From Spirochaetota bacterium (lineage in GTDB: Bacteria > Spirochaetota > UBA4802 > UBA5550), in contig JAKJGD010000035.1 of NCBI GenBank assembly GCA_022704585.1, positions 1 through 10,234 on the forward strand: DNA of 10,234 bases, given 5' to 3'. Shown piece after piece: positions 6,085 through 10,234 of the stretch. The notes below the pieces were generated by a model. It made no database searches. It was not told the DNA's origin and saw nothing but the letters and a program-made list of their open reading frames with translations. The translations under genes were made by a program, and so were the position numbers. How positions within the stretch are numbered: position 1 is the stretch's first letter; each line of letters begins with the position of its first letter.

Positions 6085-7083
6085 ATGTCTTTGAACAGAA
6101 GGGACTTCTTAAAAATGATGGGTGGCACCGCTGCCGCGATCACCTTCCCCTCGGTAATGATCCAGGGGTGCAAGAGGGCGCTGGAAAAAGCGGCGGAGCG
6201 TACGAATGTGATCTGGATCCAGGCGCAGTCCTGCTCCGGTTGTTCCGTATCCCTGCTGAACCAGGTTGATCCGGACATCGCTTCGGTCATCACTGAATAC
6301 ATCAGCCTTAATTATCACCAGACCCTCATGGCCGGTACCGGTTCTAAGGCGAGCGGCGTGCTGGAAGACGCGGTGAAGAAAAACCGTAAGGATTTCGTTC
6401 TCATCGTTGAAGGATCTATCCCCACCAAGGATGACAAATACTGCACCATCGGCGAGATGGACGGCAGGATAATCGGAGCGCGCGAGTGGATCGAGAAGCT
6501 CGCCGCCAACGCGAAGGCCCTTGTTTCAGTCGGCACCTGCTCCGCGTACGGAGGCATACCGGCGGCCGAGCCGCGTGACGGCAGCGGGAACCCCACGGGC
6601 GCTATAAGCTTCGCCAATCTGATGAAAGGCAAAACGGTCCTGAACATACCGGGCTGCCCGCCCCACCCGAACTGGATTGTCGGGACCCTCCTGCACGTGC
6701 TTCTGAAAGGCATGCCCGAGCTGGATGATTACGGCCGGCCGAAGATGTTCTACGGCAAGACCGTGCACGAGCAGTGCGAGCGCCTGAGCGATTATAAGGC
6801 CGGCAAGTTCGCTAAATACTGGGGCGATGCAGGCTGCCTGTACCAGGTCGGCTGCCTTGGAATGGATTCATGCTGCGACATACCGGCCCGGAAATGGCTC
6901 GGCGGCGTGAACTCCTGCACGGAATGCGGCGCCGGATGCATCGGGTGCACCGAAGACGTGTTCCCGGATTTCGGGAAGCGCGGCGTATTCAAGCACCTGA
7001 ATGCGCGGAATGAAAATCTCGTAAAGCCGGAGCACCGGGTTCCGGCTTTTAATCTCAGGAACGGAGGTATTTTCAATGGCTAA
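6085..7083 (+). CDS. hyaA: Periplasmic [NiFe] hydrogenase small subunit
   Basis: This 332-residue electron-transfer subunit opens with a Tat signal, N-R-R-D-F-L-K (4-10) plus a hydrophobic stretch, so the folded heterodimer is exported. The proximal cluster ligands are C50 and C53 (S-C-S-G-C-S), C152 (G-T-C-S-A-Y-G-G) and C191 (P-G-C-P-P-H-P). The distal cluster has H228, C231, C251 and C257. The medial cluster region has C278, C285 and C288, with C263 or C264 as a fourth ligand; C278 replaces the proline of [3Fe-4S] enzymes, so a medial [4Fe-4S] is likely. C281 is extra. G52 and G157 replace the two additional cysteines of oxygen-tolerant enzymes. There is no C-terminal membrane anchor. AGAGGAGG at 6071-6078 supports the start. 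The 3' end overlaps the large-subunit gene by 8 bases. The symbol is family-level. Confidence 0.95.
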   Translation: MSLNRRDFLKMMGGTAAAITFPSVMIQGCKRALEKAAERTNVIWIQAQSCSGCSVSLLNQVDPDIASVITEYISLNYHQTLMAGTGSKASGVLEDAVKKNRKDFVLIVEGSIPTKDDKYCTIGEMDGRIIGAREWIEKLAANAKALVSVGTCSAYGGIPAAEPRDGSGNPTGAISFANLMKGKTVLNIPGCPPHPNWIVGTLLHVLLKGMPELDDYGRPKMFYGKTVHEQCERLSDYKAGKFAKYWGDAGCLYQVGCLGMDSCCDIPARKWLGGVNSCTECGAGCIGCTEDVFPDFGKRGVFKHLNARNENLVKPEHRVPAFNLRNGGIFNG

Positions 7084-8641
7084 GGTACTGATTGATCCCA
7101 TAACTCGGATAGAAGGCCATCTTTCAATTGAAATAGATGTACAGAACGGCAAGGTCGTCGACGCCAAGAGCATCGGCGATATGTTCAGGGGCTTCGAGAG
7201 AATATTCGTCGGCCGGAACCCGCTTGACGCCAACCAGCTCTCCCAGCGGATCTGCGGCGTGTGCCCCATCTCCCACGGCATAGCGTCCAGCAAGTGCCTC
7301 GAGGGCGCGTTCGGCATCAAGCCGAACAACAACGGACGGATACTCAGGAACATGATGCTGGGCGCCAACTACCTGCATTCACACCTGATCCATTTCTACC
7401 ACCTCGCGGCCCTCGACTATGTTGATATCACGGCGCTGTTAAAGTATAAAGGCGGCGACTCGAAGATCAACAACCTGAAATCATGGGTCGAGAACGAACT
7501 GAAGGTGAAGAAGGGCCGGGCCGACGCGATGACGGCCGGCGCCCCCTTCCTGCCCCGGTATGAAGGAAACTTCTATATCAAGGACGTGGATACGAACATC
7601 TCCGCAATCGCCGGGTACGTGAAGGCGCTCGAGATGCGGATGAAAGCGCATAAGATGGTCGCGGCCATCGGCGGCCGGGCCCCTCACGCGATCGGCCTCG
7701 TGCCGGGCGGCGTGACCCAGGTCCCGACACGCGCCATGATCAGGGAATACAAGAAGCACATCAGCGAGATCCAGGACTTCATCAACGACGTATACATGGA
7801 GCATGTTATCGCCGTTGCCAAGACCTTTAAAGACTACTTCAAGATCGGAGCGTTCACCAATTTCATGTCCTACGGGCTCTTCGATCTCGACAACGAGGAC
7901 AAGAAGTTCATGCTGCAGCGCGGTGTCGCATACGGCACCAAGCTCGGTGCGTTTGACCCCAACAAGATCAAGGAACAGGTCCAGTACAGCCGCTACAGCT
8001 CCGGATCGAACCTGCACCCCTACGACGGACAGACCGTCCCGAACCCGCAGAAGGGCGGGGCCTATACCTGGCTCAAGGCGCCGCGGTACGAAGGCAACGC
8101 GATGGAAGTCGGCCCGCTGGCCCGCGTGGTCGTCAGCTACCTCTCCGGCAACACGGCGGTGAAAACCGAAGTGGACGCGCTCCTCAAGATGTTCAACGCC
8201 GACATCTCGGCGGTATTTTCGGTCCTCGGGCGGCACGCCGCCCGCGCAATTGAGGCCAAGCTGATCGCGGCCGAGCTGCGCAACTGGATCGATGAGCTCG
8301 AGGTGAACGGGAAGCCGCGGAGCACCTTCGACATCCCCGAATCCGGCGAAGGCATGGGCCTCGTCGAGGCGTCCCGCGGTGCGCTCGGCCACTGGATCCG
8401 GGTCAAGGACAGGAAGATCGCCAATTACCAGGCTGTCGTTCCCACAACCTGGTTCTGCGGCCCCAGGGGCGATGACGGGAAGAGGGGACCGGTCGAGGAA
8501 GCGCTCATGAACACCCCGATCGCCGATCCCAACAACCCGATCGAGGCGGCCCGCGTGGTCCGCTCGTTCGATCCCTGCATCGCCTGCGCGGTGCACGTGG
8601 TCGAGGGCGACCGGGAGATTGGCACGTTCAAAGTCTGCTAG
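7076..8641 (+). CDS. hyaB: Periplasmic [NiFe] hydrogenase large (catalytic) subunit
   Basis: This 521-residue subunit holds the NiFe(CN)2CO site that splits or forms H2. The four nickel ligands are present: C60 and C63 in R-I-C-G-V-C-P-I-S-H-G and C501 and C504 in D-P-C-I-A-C-A-V-H. All are encoded as ordinary cysteine (TGC), so this is not a selenocysteine enzyme. The N-terminal R-I-E-G-H-L (11-16) is the conserved family motif near the proton path. The maturation protease should cut after H507, releasing a 14-residue tail that ends in C521. No signal peptide is present; export is by piggyback on the small subunit. GGAGG at 7063-7067 and the ATG at 7076, inside the small-subunit gene, indicate coupled translation. 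Length and domain order are normal for a group 1 uptake hydrogenase. The symbol is family-level. Confidence 0.96.
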   Translation: MAKVLIDPITRIEGHLSIEIDVQNGKVVDAKSIGDMFRGFERIFVGRNPLDANQLSQRICGVCPISHGIASSKCLEGAFGIKPNNNGRILRNMMLGANYLHSHLIHFYHLAALDYVDITALLKYKGGDSKINNLKSWVENELKVKKGRADAMTAGAPFLPRYEGNFYIKDVDTNISAIAGYVKALEMRMKAHKMVAAIGGRAPHAIGLVPGGVTQVPTRAMIREYKKHISEIQDFINDVYMEHVIAVAKTFKDYFKIGAFTNFMSYGLFDLDNEDKKFMLQRGVAYGTKLGAFDPNKIKEQVQYSRYSSGSNLHPYDGQTVPNPQKGGAYTWLKAPRYEGNAMEVGPLARVVVSYLSGNTAVKTEVDALLKMFNADISAVFSVLGRHAARAIEAKLIAAELRNWIDELEVNGKPRSTFDIPESGEGMGLVEASRGALGHWIRVKDRKIANYQAVVPTTWFCGPRGDDGKRGPVEEALMNTPIADPNNPIEAARVVRSFDPCIACAVHVVEGDREIGTFKVC

Positions 8642-8667
8642 CTCCCGACAATAACCGGATAAAGCAC

Positions 8668-8705
8668 AAGAAGGCGAGGTCACGTGACCCCGCCTTCTTT
8701 TTTTT
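8668..8705 (+). terminator. Intrinsic terminator of the hydrogenase operon
   Basis: AAGAAGGCG (8668-8676) pairs with CGCCTTCTT (8691-8699). Inside it, after one A/C mismatch, GGTCAC pairs with GTGACC to close the stem. A run of eight T follows from 8698. It begins 27 bases after the large-subunit stop and ends plus-strand transcription before the convergent GntR gene. The opposite side has no good T-tract, so it is mainly one-directional. Confidence 0.92.
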
Positions 8706-8721
8706 GAAAGACGAAAGGCTC

Positions 8722-8747
8722 CCCGGCGCTTCCGGCGGGTTCCCGGG
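8722..8747 (-). terminator. Weak GC-rich inverted repeat after the GntR gene
   Basis: CCCGG at 8722-8726 and CCGGG at 8743-8747 can pair just downstream of the GntR stop codon on the minus strand. The T-rich stretch that follows (minus strand, about 8703-8718) is interrupted. It may help end GntR transcription, but the stem is short and support is limited. Confidence 0.22.
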
Positions 8748-8750
8748 CGA

Positions 8751-9416
8751 TCAGAGCGTATCGAACTTCGGCAGGTACTTGATAGCGTAGATGGTTTCCT
8801 GCTGTATCAGGTCGCGTATGATGGCGGCCGCCCTGTCACCGTTGCCTTCCATCAGGTTCTGGTGCGCCTGCTTGAACAGGGTGACCGGCTCCATCAGGCT
8901 CTCGGTCCTGAGGTGGAGCGTCGCGTACTGGACGCGGCGGCTTGACGGCCAGAGGTCGTTCAGGAGAAGGTTGAGCACCGGGTTGCGCGCGGCCCTGAGG
9001 CACTCGCCCTCGTACACCATTATTGCTTCGTAGTAGCCGACAGGATTGTTCTTAACTGCCTGCTCCTCGAGGATACCGAGTTTTTCAGTTATTATAGTGC
9101 GGTCCTCCTCGGTTCCAAGCTCCGCGGCCTTGCGCGCCACCAGGCCGTAGACCTCCTTGAGGATGTCGCCGCTGCACGATATCAGGTTTTCGTTGAGTAT
9201 GGTAACCCGGGCCTCCCGGCGGGGTATCAGGTCGACCAGCCATTTCTTTTCCAGGATGCGAAGGGCTTCCCGCAGGGGGCTGCGGCTAACGCCCAGCTCG
9301 CGGGAGAGCTCTTCCTCAACGAGACGCTGGCCCGGTTTCAGGCCAAATCTCATTATCCTGTCCCCCAGATACAGGGCTATCTGCTCAGGCAGGTTCTTCG
9401 ATGCTTTGAATTCCAT
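8751..9416 (-). CDS. GntR-family transcriptional regulator (FCD-type)
   Basis: This 221-residue protein has an N-terminal winged helix (about 8-74) with the GntR pattern L-K-P-G-Q-R-L-V-E-E-E-L-S-R-E-L-G-V-S-R (26-45) followed by S-P-L-R-E-A-L-R-I-L-E. The C-terminal part (about 80-215) is an all-helical effector domain of the FCD type, recognisable by A-R-N-P-V-L (143-148) and Q-A-H-Q-N-L-M-E-G-N-G-D-R-A-A-A (183-198). Of the four usual metal ligands of FCD domains (Asp, His, His, His), only H185 is kept; the others fall at I132, E136 and E207. The effector is therefore probably bound without the usual metal. The start is ATG at 9416-9414 with a G-rich site before it. The gene converges on the hydrogenase and diverges from the cysteine-rich gene, the more likely target along with itself. 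Confidence 0.9.
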   Translation of the reverse strand: MEFKASKNLPEQIALYLGDRIMRFGLKPGQRLVEEELSRELGVSRSPLREALRILEKKWLVDLIPRREARVTILNENLISCSGDILKEVYGLVARKAAELGTEEDRTIITEKLGILEEQAVKNNPVGYYEAIMVYEGECLRAARNPVLNLLLNDLWPSSRRVQYATLHLRTESLMEPVTLFKQAHQNLMEGNGDRAAAIIRDLIQQETIYAIKYLPKFDTL

Positions 9417-9451
9417 GATCGTTCCCCCCCGACTAATGCATAATCACTCTG

Positions 9452-9467
9452 TTGTTTCTGTAAACAA
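9452..9467. promoter_or_regulatory. Inverted repeat, candidate GntR operator
   Basis: TTGTTT-CTGT-AAACAA has perfect 6-base arms around a 4-base centre. It lies 36 bases upstream of the GntR start codon, in the region between the two divergent genes. GntR proteins bind short inverted repeats, and autoregulation is common in the family. Read on the minus strand, TTGTTT could also be a -35 box, so binding would block transcription. The match to a GntR consensus (T-x-G-T-x-x-x-A-C-x-A) is only partial. Confidence 0.38.
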
Positions 9468-9528
9468 TTTTTTCATTCGGGGCCGGGCGCTTGCACTGCA
9501 TTGCTGACGAACAGCGAAAAAATTTGAA

Positions 9529-9556
9529 TTGACCGGCAATTATGTGCGATAAAGAT
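9529..9556 (+). promoter_or_regulatory. Possible promoter for the cysteine-rich gene
   Basis: TTGACC at 9529-9534 is a good -35 match. About 15-16 bases later there is TAAAGA or AAAGAT (9550-9556), which is a poor -10 box. It is placed about 50 bases before the ribosome site of the downstream gene. It is the best candidate in the gap but not a strong one. Confidence 0.25.
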
Positions 9557-9604
9557 GTTCATCGGCGTATCGGATAGTATACGTAACAACGGCGAGGAAT
9601 TGAC

Positions 9605-10234
9605 ATGAAGCCGATACTGGCAGGTTTTATTCTGATTTGCGCCGCCGCGTGGTTTGTTGCATTTTCCGCGACGCGGGTTACATACGGATCGGACAATTAT
9701 GCGGCTCCGGCCGGTAAGGACGCCGTTTTTACAGGCGATGTCCCCGGCACCGTAAATCCTTCCACGGACCCCGGCATCATCGAGGAGATGAAAAACAAGC
9801 GGATAGCAAACCCGGTCGTTCTTGCCGGAGATCCCTACCTGGCGGGAAAAAAGAGGGTGATCGATCCCCCGGGCGATCATACCAGTACGGGCGCGGTATG
9901 CGGGATGCGGTACCTGGACGAAGGGCGAAAAATCTACGAGATACAAACCATGCGCGACAGGGACGAGGCCGCCCGCTCGGGATATACGGTTACTCACGGG
10001 GGGTATTGCGGCACCTGCTCGACCCTTCAGGATCTCGCCGTGTACCTGCAGCGCCGGGACCTGACCTACGCGGTACGCTCGTGCTCCTTTAAAATGACGC
10101 GGGGACCCATCCTCTCGTGTCTCGAGAAGATCGGCTTTTCGCCGCAGTGCGCCCTTACGTGGTATTACAATATCCGGAATACGGGGAGGCAGTGCCTCGG
10201 CGTATGCCTCGTTTCATGGCTGAGGCGGGAGCCG
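9605..10234 (+). CDS. Cysteine-rich exported or anchored protein, unrecognised (partial)
   Basis: The frame from ATG at 9605 runs 210 codons to the window edge without a stop. A GGCGAGGAA ribosome site (9591-9599) precedes it. Residues 4-20 form one hydrophobic segment after M-K-P, so it is a signal peptide or a single membrane anchor, with the rest outside the cytoplasm. Residues 25-95 are proline- and glycine-rich and look flexible. From residue 99 on the protein is cysteine-rich: C99, C135 and C138 (H-G-G-Y-C-G-T-C-S-T-L-Q-D-L), C160, C172, C182, C197 and C201 (R-Q-C-L-G-V-C). Eight cysteines in about 100 residues outside the cytoplasm suggest disulfides or metal binding. None of them forms a CxxCH haem motif. 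I cannot assign a family. It is divergent from the GntR gene, which may regulate it. Confidence 0.78.
   Translation, partial: MKPILAGFILICAAAWFVAFSATRVTYGSDNYAAPAGKDAVFTGDVPGTVNPSTDPGIIEEMKNKRIANPVVLAGDPYLAGKKRVIDPPGDHTSTGAVCGMRYLDEGRKIYEIQTMRDRDEAARSGYTVTHGGYCGTCSTLQDLAVYLQRRDLTYAVRSCSFKMTRGPILSCLEKIGFSPQCALTWYYNIRNTGRQCLGVCLVSWLRREP

Noticed and set aside
8575..8601. Selenocysteine at the nickel site
   Set aside because: Both codons of the D-P-C-x-x-C motif are TGC, with no in-frame TGA, so this is a plain NiFe enzyme.
7481..8683. 400-codon minus-strand frame
   Set aside because: It is antisense to the hydrogenase large subunit, which has all four nickel ligands; the antisense product has no family features.
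9473..9997. 174-codon minus-strand frame overlapping the right-edge gene
   Set aside because: It has no ribosome site or recognisable domain, and it is antisense to an open frame that has a ribosome site, a hydrophobic N-terminus and a patterned cysteine domain.

Overview
This is a roughly 10 kb chromosomal window of moderately high GC from a Gram-negative, probably anaerobic bacterium. A lipoprotein multihaem cytochrome of the class III (c3/c7) type sits directly upstream of a periplasmic, Tat-exported [NiFe] uptake hydrogenase. Together with a DUF362-ferredoxin protein and an FCD-type GntR regulator, this points to Desulfobacterota or a similar anaerobic lineage that oxidises or cycles hydrogen. 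That taxonomic reading is inference from gene content only.

Layout. 1-1006 (minus): MFS transporter, C-terminus cut by the window edge. 1007-1300: divergent intergenic region. 1301-2158 (plus): secreted ankyrin-repeat protein. 2296-2574 (plus): small protein with two CxxC pairs, preceded by a palindrome over a good -10 box and followed by a strong hairpin. 2756-3847 and 3858-5000 (plus): a tightly coupled pair, a DUF6544-like protein with an N-terminal membrane domain and a DUF362 protein with a C-terminal double [4Fe-4S] ferredoxin domain. 5001-5267: AT-rich leader with a candidate promoter and a 21-bp-spaced direct repeat. 5268-8641 (plus): hydrogenase operon in the order triheme lipoprotein cytochrome c, maturation endopeptidase, small subunit, large subunit, closed by a clear intrinsic terminator at 8668-8705. 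8751-9416 (minus): GntR/FCD regulator, convergent to the hydrogenase. 9605-10234 (plus): N-terminal part of an unrecognised cysteine-rich exported or membrane-anchored protein, divergent from the GntR gene and cut by the window edge.

How the genes fit together. The hydrogenase large subunit carries the NiFe site, and its C-terminal tail is cut off by the protease encoded two genes upstream. The small subunit carries the Tat signal and the Fe-S chain, and the lipid-anchored triheme cytochrome is the obvious electron acceptor. No membrane cytochrome b subunit is encoded here, so electrons probably leave through the periplasmic cytochrome network. Accessory hyp genes are not in the window. The regulator, the ankyrin protein, the small CxxC protein and the DUF6544/DUF362 pair have no demonstrated link to the hydrogenase.

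The window is largely made of recognisable families. The least explained items are the small CxxC protein, the DUF6544/DUF362 pair, the cysteine-rich protein at the right edge, the cytochrome's haem layout and the extra cysteines in the hydrogenase small subunit. I see no CRISPR array, rRNA, tRNA, insertion sequence or phage gene.
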